Origin: an uncultured Mycoplasmatota bacterium
GTDB taxonomy: Bacteria > Bacillota_I > Bacilli_A > RF39 > UBA660
Direction: 5' to 3'
NCBI GenBank assembly: GCA_900543825.1
Contig: UQSR01000006.1
Coordinates: forward strand, 1 to 61,565
Length of the DNA: 61,565 nt
A program made the position numbers and the translations under genes. How positions within the stretch are numbered: the stretch's first letter is position 1; the number at the start of each line of letters is the position of its first letter. A model generated the notes under the pieces. It worked only from the letters and a program-made list of their open reading frames with translations, had not been told where the DNA came from and did not search any database. This document shows, piece by piece, positions 52,111 through 60,454 of this stretch.

Positions 52111-52409
52111 TATATGTATTTTTTTTTATTGATTTTTCTTATTTAAGTTACATTTTATATTTACAATTTTATTTAAATATTTTAAGTATATATATTGACT
52201 TAATTGTATTTAAGAAACAATATTTTGTATATTAAAATAAGAGCGTTATTGTTAACTTATTTTATTCTTGGTTGTCAACAGATGTGTTGATAATAGTGAT
52301 TTAGTGATATTTTATATTATGATATATAAAATGTCTTTTTTTATTGTTTAAAATGTTTAATTATATATCATTATATTCATAGAATATATATGAAAGGAGA
52401 AATTGAACT
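52111..52409. promoter_or_regulatory. clpC-like upstream region with inverted DnaA-like boxes
   Basis: AT-rich, no gene. TTGTCAACA (52272-52280) and TGTTGATAA (52285-52293) form an inverted pair 4 bp apart, 117 bp before the start codon. TTGACT at 52195 could be a -35 but the -10 is poor. No CtsR-type heptad repeat was found by eye. Confidence 0.5.
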
Positions 52410-54722
52410 ATGATAGGTAATTTTGATGATGAGGCACAAAATATATTAAATAATGCAAAAATAGAGATGAATAATTTGGGGCATCCTTATGTTGGTACGG
52501 AACATTTACTTCTTTCTATTTTGAATAGTGACAATGATATTGTTAATAGACTTAATGAATATGATCTTACTTATAATTCTTTTAAGAGTGAGTTGTGTAA
52601 AGTAGTGGGAGTTACAGAAAAAAAGGCTGAATTCTTTTTGTATACTCCTTTACTTCGTAAGGTTATTTCTTCGTCGATTATTGATGCTAAGGAAAATAAT
52701 AATGGTGAAGTTACAACAGAACATTTATTTTTTGCTATGTTAGAAGAAGGGGAAGGTATTGCTATTAGAATTCTTATTGGAATGGGTATTGATATTGAGT
52801 CTATGTATGATGATTTTTCTATTAGTTTGGTTAAAGGTTCTAAGAAAAATAAAAAGAAAAAGTTACTTATTTGTGATTTAGGAACTGATCTTACTAATAT
52901 GGCTAAGAATAATGAACTTGATCCTGTTATTGGTAGAGATAAAGTGGTTAGAAGGGTTATGGAAATTTTATGTCGTAGAACTAAAAATAATCCTATACTT
53001 ATTGGTGAGGCTGGAGTTGGTAAGACCGCTATTGTGGAGGAATTAGCTAGACTTATTGCTAATGACGATGTTCCTAATCTTCTTATGGGAAAAAAAGTTA
53101 TATCGCTTGATATGGCTACGATGGTAGCTGGTACTAAGTATCGTGGTGAATTTGAAGAGAGAATGAAAAAGGTTATTAAAGAGATAGAAGATAATGATGA
53201 TATTATTTTATTTATTGATGAGATTCATACTTTAGTTGGAGCGGGAGGGGCAGAGGGTGCTATTGATGCCTCTAATATTTTGAAGCCTGCTTTAGCAAGG
53301 GGAAAGATTAGATGTATTGGGGCTACTACTACTTCTGAATATAAGAAGTTTATTGAGAATGATTCGGCTTTGGAAAGAAGATTTCAGAAGGTTGTTGTGG
53401 AGGAGCCCTCTACTCTTGAAACTAGAAATATTTTAATTAAACTTAAGCCTATATATGAGAAATATCATAATGTTATTTTATCTGATAATATGATTGATAC
53501 TATTATTGATTTGTCTGAGAGATATGTGTTTGATAGAAATAGACCTGATAAGGAAATTGATATTCTTGATGAGGTCTCTTCAAGGGTTGGTATTAAGGAA
53601 TGTACTAATATTAGTGAAATTAATAGTATTAAGAGGAAACTTGATAAACTTAAAAAGGAAAAGAATGGTTATATTATTGATAATAATATTGATAAAGCTT
53701 ATGAAATAAGAAAGAGTGAAACTAAACTTATGGCTCTTCTTAATGAGATGGAACTTAATAATAAAAAGACTAGAAATGAAGTTGTATTTGATGATATTGC
53801 TAGTGTTATTAGTGATAGGACTGGGGTACCTATTGATGAGCTTACTGATTTTAATGGTACTTCTGTTAATAATATGTCTTTAGTTTTACATAGTAATATT
53901 ATTGGGCAAGACAAAGCTATTGATTCTCTTATTGCCACTACTAAAAAGATTAAAATGGGATATCGAGATAAGTGTTATTCTTTCTTATTTGTTGGACCTA
54001 GTGGTGTTGGTAAGACAGAAATGGCAAAACGTTATGCTTCTTTATTAGTGGGAGATGATAATTTTATTAGGCTTGATATGAGTGAGTATTCTGATGCTAC
54101 TTCGGTTAATAAGATTCTTGGTTCTTCTCCGGGATATGTTGGTTATGATGATAATAGAAATTTTTTGGAGGAGGTTAGGAATAAGCCTAATTGTGTAATA
54201 CTTTTAGATGAAATTGATAAGGCACATCCAAATGTTATTAATTTATTTTATCAGATATTAGAAGAGGGTAAGATTAAAAATGCTAAGGGTGTAACTGTTA
54301 GGTTTGATAATGCTATTATTATTATGACTTCTAATAGTGGATTTGAGAGAAATGGTATTGGATTTAATGGTTCTAATAGTGATAATGTTATTAGTGGTTT
54401 GAAGTGTTATTTTAATTTGGCTTTTATTAATAGGCTTGATAATGTTATTACTTTTAATAGGCTTGGAAAAAATGATATTAGATATATTATTAATAATAGA
54501 CTTGATTATATTAGGGATAAATATTGTAATATTGATATTATTTTATCTGATAATATTATTGATGATATTATTATTAAAAGTGAATATGAAGAGTTTGGGG
54601 CTAGGAAGGTTTTAAGGATTATTTCTAAATATATTGAGAATGTTGTTATTGATGCTATTATTAATAATAATAAAGAAATTGTTATTAATTCATTGGATAA
54701 TAAAAACAATATCACTATTTGA
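52410..54722 (+). CDS. clpC: ClpC-type AAA+ unfoldase
   Basis: 770 residues. Two Clp-N repeats (residues 1-145), D1 with GEAGVGKTAIVEEL and FIDEIHTLVGAGGAEG, a short coiled middle domain (about 395-460) of ClpC rather than ClpB length, and D2 with FVGPSGVGKTEMAKRY, ILLDEIDKAHPNV and the Arg finger FINRLD. Would unfold proteins for ClpP. The mcsA-mcsB-ctsR genes that accompany clpC in B. subtilis are absent here. AAAGGAGA ribosome site; ends with TGA inside a bidirectional terminator. Confidence 0.88.
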   Translation: MIGNFDDEAQNILNNAKIEMNNLGHPYVGTEHLLLSILNSDNDIVNRLNEYDLTYNSFKSELCKVVGVTEKKAEFFLYTPLLRKVISSSIIDAKENNNGEVTTEHLFFAMLEEGEGIAIRILIGMGIDIESMYDDFSISLVKGSKKNKKKKLLICDLGTDLTNMAKNNELDPVIGRDKVVRRVMEILCRRTKNNPILIGEAGVGKTAIVEELARLIANDDVPNLLMGKKVISLDMATMVAGTKYRGEFEERMKKVIKEIEDNDDIILFIDEIHTLVGAGGAEGAIDASNILKPALARGKIRCIGATTTSEYKKFIENDSALERRFQKVVVEEPSTLETRNILIKLKPIYEKYHNVILSDNMIDTIIDLSERYVFDRNRPDKEIDILDEVSSRVGIKECTNISEINSIKRKLDKLKKEKNGYIIDNNIDKAYEIRKSETKLMALLNEMELNNKKTRNEVVFDDIASVISDRTGVPIDELTDFNGTSVNNMSLVLHSNIIGQDKAIDSLIATTKKIKMGYRDKCYSFLFVGPSGVGKTEMAKRYASLLVGDDNFIRLDMSEYSDATSVNKILGSSPGYVGYDDNRNFLEEVRNKPNCVILLDEIDKAHPNVINLFYQILEEGKIKNAKGVTVRFDNAIIIMTSNSGFERNGIGFNGSNSDNVISGLKCYFNLAFINRLDNVITFNRLGKNDIRYIINNRLDYIRDKYCNIDIILSDNIIDDIIIKSEYEEFGARKVLRIISKYIENVVIDAIINNNKEIVINSLDNKNNITI

Positions 54723-54732
54723 TATTGTTTTT
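54702..54732. terminator. bidirectional terminator between clpC and the CapA gene
   Basis: AAAAACAATATCA (54702-54714) pairs with TGATATTGTTTTT (54720-54732); A and T tracts serve both directions. Confidence 0.85.
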
Positions 54733-54748
54733 ATGTTATTAATATATT

Positions 54749-56002
54749 TTATTCGGTAGCATCTTTTACTGTTATTTCGTTATCCATTTTTTGTACTACT
54801 GCTTTGTATGTGTTATATACTTCTTTATAGTTTGGTAGATATTCTTTGATTTTTGGATTAGAGAATGGTATTACTTTGAAATTACGCCATGTTGATTGAT
54901 TATAATAGTTATATAGTAATTCGTTTTCTACATTTGTTATTTTTACACTTGTTTGATTATTTTTTATATCTTTTTCTATTTTTAAACTTGTCATTAATTC
55001 TGTTGTGCATTTATAGTTTGTACAAGTACTTTTATTCTGATATTGTGCTGATATAAAGTTACCTAAAGAATATATTACTAATGTATCATCTATCCATGTT
55101 ACTGGTTGTATTACATGAGGGTGTGTGCCGATTATTAGATTTACTCCTAATGATGCTAAATATGATGCCATATCTTTTTCATATGCTGTTGGTTCATGGG
55201 TATATTCTACTCCCCAATGCATTGCTACTATTAGAAAATCTACTTTGTCTTTTACTTTATCTATATCTTCTTTTACTTGTTTTTTATATGCTTGATATTT
55301 TGTGTCTTTTTCTGGATTGTTTATGTTATCTATATCGGTTGGCCATACGTTTACTAAGTAGTCATTTGCTACTGGCATACCATTTGTTCCGTATGTATAG
55401 TTTAGCATTGTATATTTTATGTTATTTATTTCTTTTATGTTTATTTTGTTTCTTTCTTCTTCGCTGCAATAACTACCTGCTGTTAATACGTTTTCTTTTG
55501 ATTGCCAATATTTACATGAATTTTCTACGGCTTTTTTACCGCTATCCATGGTGTGGTTTGTGGCTAGACTTACTAGATTGAATCCGGCGTCTAACATGGC
55601 ATCTCCAGCTTCATATGGTGAATTGAATGTTGGGTAGTCAGATAATCCTAATTCTGATCCACCTAATATTGTTTCTTGGTTATAATAAGCTATATCATAG
55701 TTGGATACTATTTCTTTTATGTATGATATCATTGGTTTGAAATCGTATCCATCACCATTTGCTAAACGATTGGCATCTTTATAAACTGATGAATGAATTA
55801 GATAATCTCCTACTGCTATTAGGGATGCTTCATAGTGTTTATCTTCATTTTTGTTTATTATATTTGGTTTAGTAATTGTTTTGTTATCTTTGTTTGGTTT
55901 TATTATTATATAACTTATTATTGATATTAATGTTATACTAAATATTACTAGGAATATTTTAAATCCTTTTTTTAATTTTCTTCTTTTTCTTTTTTTTGTC
56001 AT
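54749..56002 (-). CDS. CapA-family (poly-gamma-glutamate synthesis type) metallophosphatase-like protein
   Basis: 417 residues. Basic N-terminus and one membrane helix (about 14-33), then an extracytoplasmic domain: LIAVGDYLIHSSVY, YYNQETILGG, FNLVSLATNHTMDSG, VDFLIVAMHWGVEY, NLIIGTHPHVIQPV, LVIYSLGNFISAQ, all hallmark CapA/PgsA motifs. CapA takes part in making or attaching poly-glutamate capsule, but many homologues lack the other cap genes, as here. AAGGTAGTGAT precedes the ATG. Last gene of a leftward set. Confidence 0.9.
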   Translation of the reverse strand: MTKKRKRRKLKKGFKIFLVIFSITLISIISYIIIKPNKDNKTITKPNIINKNEDKHYEASLIAVGDYLIHSSVYKDANRLANGDGYDFKPMISYIKEIVSNYDIAYYNQETILGGSELGLSDYPTFNSPYEAGDAMLDAGFNLVSLATNHTMDSGKKAVENSCKYWQSKENVLTAGSYCSEEERNKINIKEINNIKYTMLNYTYGTNGMPVANDYLVNVWPTDIDNINNPEKDTKYQAYKKQVKEDIDKVKDKVDFLIVAMHWGVEYTHEPTAYEKDMASYLASLGVNLIIGTHPHVIQPVTWIDDTLVIYSLGNFISAQYQNKSTCTNYKCTTELMTSLKIEKDIKNNQTSVKITNVENELLYNYYNQSTWRNFKVIPFSNPKIKEYLPNYKEVYNTYKAVVQKMDNEITVKDATE

Positions 56003-56059
56003 TTTATCACTACCTTACTTATTTATAGTATAACAAAATTAGTTCGTTTTGTAAATAAA

Positions 56060-56084
56060 AAAGCTTAGTTGTTTACTAAGCTTT
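56060..56084 (-). terminator. terminator between the NAGPA and CapA genes
   Basis: AAAGCTTAGT (56060-56069) pairs with ACTAAGCTTT (56075-56084); the T run lies on the minus strand and the hairpin overlaps the stop of the rightmost gene. Confidence 0.75.
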
Positions 56085-57114
56085 ATGGTATTAATCCCCA
56101 TCCTGTTACTACGTATCTTCCACCTTGTTTTTTTGCTGCTGCTGGAGGATTATTATATAGTTTGTTTTCTATTACTAATGATGATGATTGTCCGCCATCA
56201 AGATTAGCTGCGTTATATGCACCATATCTTTCTAATACGTCTACCATGTCTTGGAGACTGGCACCATTGATATAGTTTTCTCCATCTACTACTAGGAATA
56301 ACATAATTCCATCTTTTGTTTGTCCTATTGCAACTCTTGGAGCTTGTCCCCATGGATCTCCTACTATTTCTAGTGGTTTGCCATTGACTATTAAGAATGG
56401 TCCAAATACCATGCCTTCATATATTCCTGCTTCTAGTGCTTCATTGCCGGTGGCATTTGTCATTAATTTTAATTTTCCATCTTTTGTCATGCCTATTATG
56501 TTTTCTCTTGCGGAATCTGCTACTTCGGAAGCCCAAGTTATTTTTCCGTTTTGGATTACGTATCCGGTTGGAATATCTGACCCCATACCATTGTCATAGA
56601 AGCCTCCACCATTTATACATACTTTTCCATTATATCTTTGACACATTGTAATAATTCTTTCACCATAACCACCTACGTTGAATTGTTTTGTTGATATTAG
56701 TTTTACTTTTTCTGGTTTATATATGGCTACTAAATATCCGTTTGATGTTCCTATTTTTAAATTTATTACTTTGTATAAATCGTTTCCTGGATCTCTAGTA
56801 AATAATTCTTCTTCATATTTATCTTTGTATTTTGTTTTTTCTTTGGTGTTTATTACTATATCATCAGTATTGGCATCTTCTTCTATAGATACGAAATAGT
56901 TGCTATTCATTATTTTTTCTATTATTTTATCGCTATAGAATATATTAGCAAAATATTGGTGATGCATAGTTTTCATAGCGGTGTTTACATACATATTTCT
57001 TACTTTATTCCATGGCCCATACATTACAAAGAAACAGATTGCTACGAATATATCTAATATTATAAATATTATGGTTCTTTTATATATTTTTCTTTTTTGT
57101 CTTTTTCTTGTCAT
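56083..57114 (-). CDS. phosphodiester glycosidase (NAGPA) domain protein
   Basis: 343 residues. Basic N-terminus and membrane anchor (about 13-31), then a NAGPA domain: CINGGGFYDNGMGSDIPTGY, FGPFLIVNGK, APRVAIGQTKDG, AANLDGGQSSSLV. Domains of this family cleave sugar phosphodiesters, and some are linked to exopolysaccharide. Its ATG overlaps the stop of the upstream gene (TAATG type), so the two are translationally coupled. Acts outside the membrane. Confidence 0.88.
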   Translation of the reverse strand: MTRKRQKRKIYKRTIIFIILDIFVAICFFVMYGPWNKVRNMYVNTAMKTMHHQYFANIFYSDKIIEKIMNSNYFVSIEEDANTDDIVINTKEKTKYKDKYEEELFTRDPGNDLYKVINLKIGTSNGYLVAIYKPEKVKLISTKQFNVGGYGERIITMCQRYNGKVCINGGGFYDNGMGSDIPTGYVIQNGKITWASEVADSARENIIGMTKDGKLKLMTNATGNEALEAGIYEGMVFGPFLIVNGKPLEIVGDPWGQAPRVAIGQTKDGIMLFLVVDGENYINGASLQDMVDVLERYGAYNAANLDGGQSSSLVIENKLYNNPPAAAKKQGGRYVVTGWGLIP

Positions 57115-58451
57115 TATTTGGCCTCCAATGGGCTATTTTGTGAACCGTCGCCACTAGTTAATATTTTTTTATCTATTGTTATTACGGGTACTATTTTTAG
57201 TTTGCTTGTGGCATTTTTGGTATATAGTTTGAAATCATTTGTCATTACATATACTAAGTTACTATTTGTATCTACTCCTGTTGATAGGTAATAGTTTGTA
57301 TTATCTGAATTTATGATAATATTACCTATACTTAATGTGGCTACTTTTGTTGGTATGGTTTTATTTAGTACTTTTGTATAGTCATAATTTGTAGTGTTGC
57401 TATATATACCATTTGCATAATTGGCTTCTATTATATTGCTACTATAGGTTAATTTTGATAGATAATTTTTATTTAGATAATATGCTAAGGTGCCTTGTTT
57501 TCCGTCATTATGATAATATCCTTTATCTGAGTATTTGTAGGTTATTTCTTCGTTATTTATTTTTAGATAATTATCTAATGATAGTTTTAAGTTATTATCA
57601 TCTATATCATATACTCTCCATGTATCATTACCTAATTTTACATAGCTTCCTAACATACTTTGTTCTTCTTCAAATGTATATGGATTATCTTTTGTTCCGT
57701 CACCATTTATTAATTTATTAGTACTCTTTAGTGTTATTACTGGTTTTATTCCTAATATATCTGTGTTATCTGAGGTTGTTACTCCACCATTATCATTTAT
57801 ATACCATGTTTTGTTATCTTTATTGGTATTTAATAGGTAATAATATGTTTCGTTATTCATAAAACTTTTAGTATCACCAGTATTTATATAGTCATATAAT
57901 GATGGTAGTGTTATTAGGGTATCTGCTAATGTACTTTTGCATGTTATGTTTTTTGTATTATCTATTTTGTCATTACATGCATTTGTGTATGTTAGATATT
58001 TATTTGGATTATTTAGATTTTTTTCTAAGATACCTGTATTTTCTTTATCTTGATTATTTAGCCAATTATTTATATATGATGTTTTATAATCATTATTATC
58101 TCCTTTGGCTAGTGATGTTATTGGTTTATCTGATACTAGTGTTATGCTATTATCTTTGTTTATTTTTATTATTCTAAATAATATATTTGAATATTTTACG
58201 TAATTGTTTACTTCTTTTCCTGTGAAATAATAGTCACTATTTATGTTTTTTAAATTTCCTTCATTGTTATCTTTTATGTTATCGGCGAGTACTTTTATTT
58301 CTTCTTTTTTGTTATTTTGTAAGTATAATCTTATGAATCTTGTTCCATAGAATATTATACATGCTAATATGAATGTAAAACTTATTAGATTGAATATTTT
58401 TTGCCAATTTAGTTTTCTTTTTTTCTTTACTACTTTTACTTCTTTATTCAC
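57114..58451 (-). CDS. membrane-anchored surface protein with two repeated domains (DUF6273-like)
   Basis: 445 residues from GTG. Basic N-terminus, one membrane helix (about 22-42), then two related domains of about 190 residues. Domain 1 has YSNILFRIIKINKDNSITLV, SYINNWLN and ends GIKPVITL...GDGTKDNPY. Domain 2 has LGNDTWRVYDIDDNNLKLSL, TLAYYLNKNYL and ends IVPVITID...GDGSQNSP. Such domains are common in surface proteins of gut Mollicutes-like bacteria; function unknown. First gene of a three-gene leftward operon with a good promoter. Confidence 0.7.
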   Translation of the reverse strand: MNKEVKVVKKKRKLNWQKIFNLISFTFILACIIFYGTRFIRLYLQNNKKEEIKVLADNIKDNNEGNLKNINSDYYFTGKEVNNYVKYSNILFRIIKINKDNSITLVSDKPITSLAKGDNNDYKTSYINNWLNNQDKENTGILEKNLNNPNKYLTYTNACNDKIDNTKNITCKSTLADTLITLPSLYDYINTGDTKSFMNNETYYYLLNTNKDNKTWYINDNGGVTTSDNTDILGIKPVITLKSTNKLINGDGTKDNPYTFEEEQSMLGSYVKLGNDTWRVYDIDDNNLKLSLDNYLKINNEEITYKYSDKGYYHNDGKQGTLAYYLNKNYLSKLTYSSNIIEANYANGIYSNTTNYDYTKVLNKTIPTKVATLSIGNIIINSDNTNYYLSTGVDTNSNLVYVMTNDFKLYTKNATSKLKIVPVITIDKKILTSGDGSQNSPLEAK

Positions 58452-58477
58452 TTCATCATCCCTTTTCTATCTATAAT

Positions 58478-58506
58478 ATTATATCAAAGGTTTTTATTTT
58501 TTACAA
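58478..58506 (-). promoter_or_regulatory. promoter of the leftward envelope operon
   Basis: On the minus strand: -35 TTGTAA (58506-58501), 17-bp spacer, -10 TATAAT (58483-58478). Confidence 0.7.
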
Positions 58507-58523
58507 GGACTATGAATTATTAA

Positions 58524-58552
58524 TTTACTAAAATGGAAATTAATGTTATAAT
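58524..58552 (+). promoter_or_regulatory. promoter of the DUF951-permease operon
   Basis: -35 TTTACT at 58524-58529, 17-bp spacer, -10 TATAAT at 58547-58552. Back to back with the leftward promoter, 17 bp apart. Confidence 0.7.
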
Positions 58553-58572
58553 GAAAATATGAAGGTGATTTA

Positions 58573-58767
58573 GTGAAATATAATTTAGGTGATATTGTTG
58601 TTATGAAGAAGAATCATCCGTGTGGTAATAATAAATTTGAGATTGTTAGGGTAGGAGCGGATATTAAAATAAGATGTGTTAATTGTTCTAGAGTTATTAT
58701 GTTATCTAGAATTGATTTTAATAAAGGAATTAGAAAGGTGATTGGTAATTATGAAGAAGAAAAATAA
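58573..58767 (+). CDS. DUF951-family protein
   Basis: 64 residues from GTG (GAAGGTGATT upstream). LGDIVVMKKNHPCGNNKFEI, then VRVGADIKIRCVNCSRVIML, the diagnostic DUF951 (YyzM) sequence with three cysteines and a possible metal site. YyzM lies next to ychF (yyaF) and rpsF in B. subtilis; here a permease gene separates it from ychF. Its 3' end overlaps the permease start region. Confidence 0.88.
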   Translation: MKYNLGDIVVMKKNHPCGNNKFEIVRVGADIKIRCVNCSRVIMLSRIDFNKGIRKVIGNYEEEK

Positions 58768-60292
58768 ACTTAGATTGCACCCTGCTTTGGTATTTTTGAT
58801 ACTTACTCTTTTGGTTATGGTTATTAGTTGTTTGGGTAAGATTCTTAATCTGGAGGCTAGTTATTATTCTGTTAATGAGGTTACTGGGGATTTGACTAGT
58901 CAAGTTGTTACGATTAATAATTTGTTTAATAGAACTGGTCTTCAGTATTTGATTAGTAATATGCTTAATAATTTTATTAATTTTGCTCCTTTGGGTAATT
59001 TGATTATTGGATTATTAGGTGTTGGTGTTGCTTATAAATCTGGTTTTCTTAATTCTTTATTTAAGATGATTGCGGAAAAGGTACCTAGGCGTTTTCTTAC
59101 TTTTATGGTTGTTTTTCTTGGTATTTTGTTTTCGATGCTTTATGAAGTTGGATATGTTATTTTAATTCCTCTTGCAGCGATATTATTTATGAATATAGGA
59201 AGACATCCTGGGGCGGGTATTTGTGCTGCTTTTTCTGGTATTACTTTTGGTTATGGTGCTAATTTTATTATTAATAAGCTTGATAGTACTTTAGTTAGTT
59301 ATGCCAGTAAATCTGCTAAGATTCTTGATAGCTCTTATGTTATTCATTTGACTGGTAATATCGTTTTTACTACTGTTAGTACGATACTTCTTGCTTATGT
59401 TGGTATGGTTATTACTGAAAGATTTATTATTCCTAAGCTTGGTAAGTATTATTTTGATGAAGAGGAACCTTCGCAAAATGGTGTTGTTAGTAAGAGGGAA
59501 AGAAAGGGTGTTATTCTTTCTATTGGTGCTACTTGTATTGTATTCTTACTTTTAGCTTATTGTTTGATTAAGGGACTTCCTTTTTCTGGTTTATTACTTG
59601 ATTTGAGTCAAAATAAATATATTGATATGTTATTTGGCGAGGGTTCTTATTTTTATAAGGGTTCTGTTACAATATTCTCTTTTATCCTTATGTTTAGTGG
59701 ACTTATTTATGGTATTAGAGTTGGAAGTATTGATGATAATAGGGATTTTGTTGATGGTATGAGTTATTATTTGAAAGATGTTGCTTCTTTACTTGTTCTT
59801 ATATTTTTTGCTTCGCAGTTTTGTTTGATTTTTAAAGAAACTAATATTGGTTTATTTATTGTAGCATCTTTTTCAGAACTTCTTAATGGTATGCAATTAT
59901 CTGGTCTTTCACTTGTTGTTATTACTTTTTTGGTTGTTGCTATTTCTTCATTTTTTGTTCCTATGGCTTCGACTAAATGGGCTATGTTATCTCCAGTAAT
60001 TGTTCCTATGTTTATGCAAGCTAGTATGACTCCTGAATTTGCTATGGCGGTTTTTAGAGCTGCTGATAGTAGTGTTAAGGGTGTTACCCCTATATTTAGT
60101 TATTTTGTTATTCTTATTGGTTTTTTACATATTTATAATAAGAGAAAGAATGATGTTATTACTATTACTGATGCTATGAGCTTGATGGTTCCTTATACTA
60201 TTGCTTTTACTGTTTTATGGTTTATTATTATTTTGGCATTCTATATTATGGGTATTCCTATTGGTATAGAGAGAGGTGTTATGCTTAATTAA
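58751..60292 (+). CDS. AbgT-family permease
   Basis: 513 residues with about 12 membrane helices. LHPALVFLILTLLVMVISC, FAPLGNLIIGLLGVGVAYKSGF, FSGITFGYGANFIINKLDS, VPMASTKWAMLSPVIVPMFM and SYFVILIGFLHIY fit AbgT, transporters linked to p-aminobenzoyl-glutamate uptake and to drug efflux. Start ATG 58751 with AAAGGTGAT upstream, overlapping the DUF951 gene. It is followed by a terminator and two family hairpins. Confidence 0.82.
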   Translation: MKKKNKLRLHPALVFLILTLLVMVISCLGKILNLEASYYSVNEVTGDLTSQVVTINNLFNRTGLQYLISNMLNNFINFAPLGNLIIGLLGVGVAYKSGFLNSLFKMIAEKVPRRFLTFMVVFLGILFSMLYEVGYVILIPLAAILFMNIGRHPGAGICAAFSGITFGYGANFIINKLDSTLVSYASKSAKILDSSYVIHLTGNIVFTTVSTILLAYVGMVITERFIIPKLGKYYFDEEEPSQNGVVSKRERKGVILSIGATCIVFLLLAYCLIKGLPFSGLLLDLSQNKYIDMLFGEGSYFYKGSVTIFSFILMFSGLIYGIRVGSIDDNRDFVDGMSYYLKDVASLLVLIFFASQFCLIFKETNIGLFIVASFSELLNGMQLSGLSLVVITFLVVAISSFFVPMASTKWAMLSPVIVPMFMQASMTPEFAMAVFRAADSSVKGVTPIFSYFVILIGFLHIYNKRKNDVITITDAMSLMVPYTIAFTVLWFIIILAFYIMGIPIGIERGVMLN

Positions 60293-60318
60293 GATATAAG
60301 AAATTATATCTTTTCTTG
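60291..60318 (+). terminator. terminator of the DUF951-AbgT operon
   Basis: AAGATATAA (60291-60299) pairs with TTATATCTT around a GAAA loop, then TTCTTGTT. Confidence 0.75.
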
Positions 60319-60320
60319 TT

Positions 60321-60374
60321 CTTTAAGAGACTATAGTCTCTTAAAGTGAGTATGAGCCTATGGTCTCATACTCA
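60321..60374 (-). repeat. tandem hairpin element, copy 4 (two hairpins)
   Basis: Hairpin a (60321-60346): 9-bp stem CTTTAAGAG, loop ACTATAGT. Hairpin b (60347-60374): 10-bp stem TGAGTATGAG, loop CCTATGGT, which reads ACCATAGG on the minus strand. Directly adjacent, between the AbgT terminator and ychF. Confidence 0.75.
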
Positions 60375-60454
60375 AATGTTTATTTTTTTGGTTATTATTG
60401 TTTATTTTATTTTTAATATTTGTTATAATAGTTTGGTAGAAAGAAGTGATATTG

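Noticed and set aside
55081..55581. Leu/Tyr-rich open frame opposite the CapA gene
   Set aside because: It is the complement of CapA codons; long antisense frames are common in this AT-rich genome.
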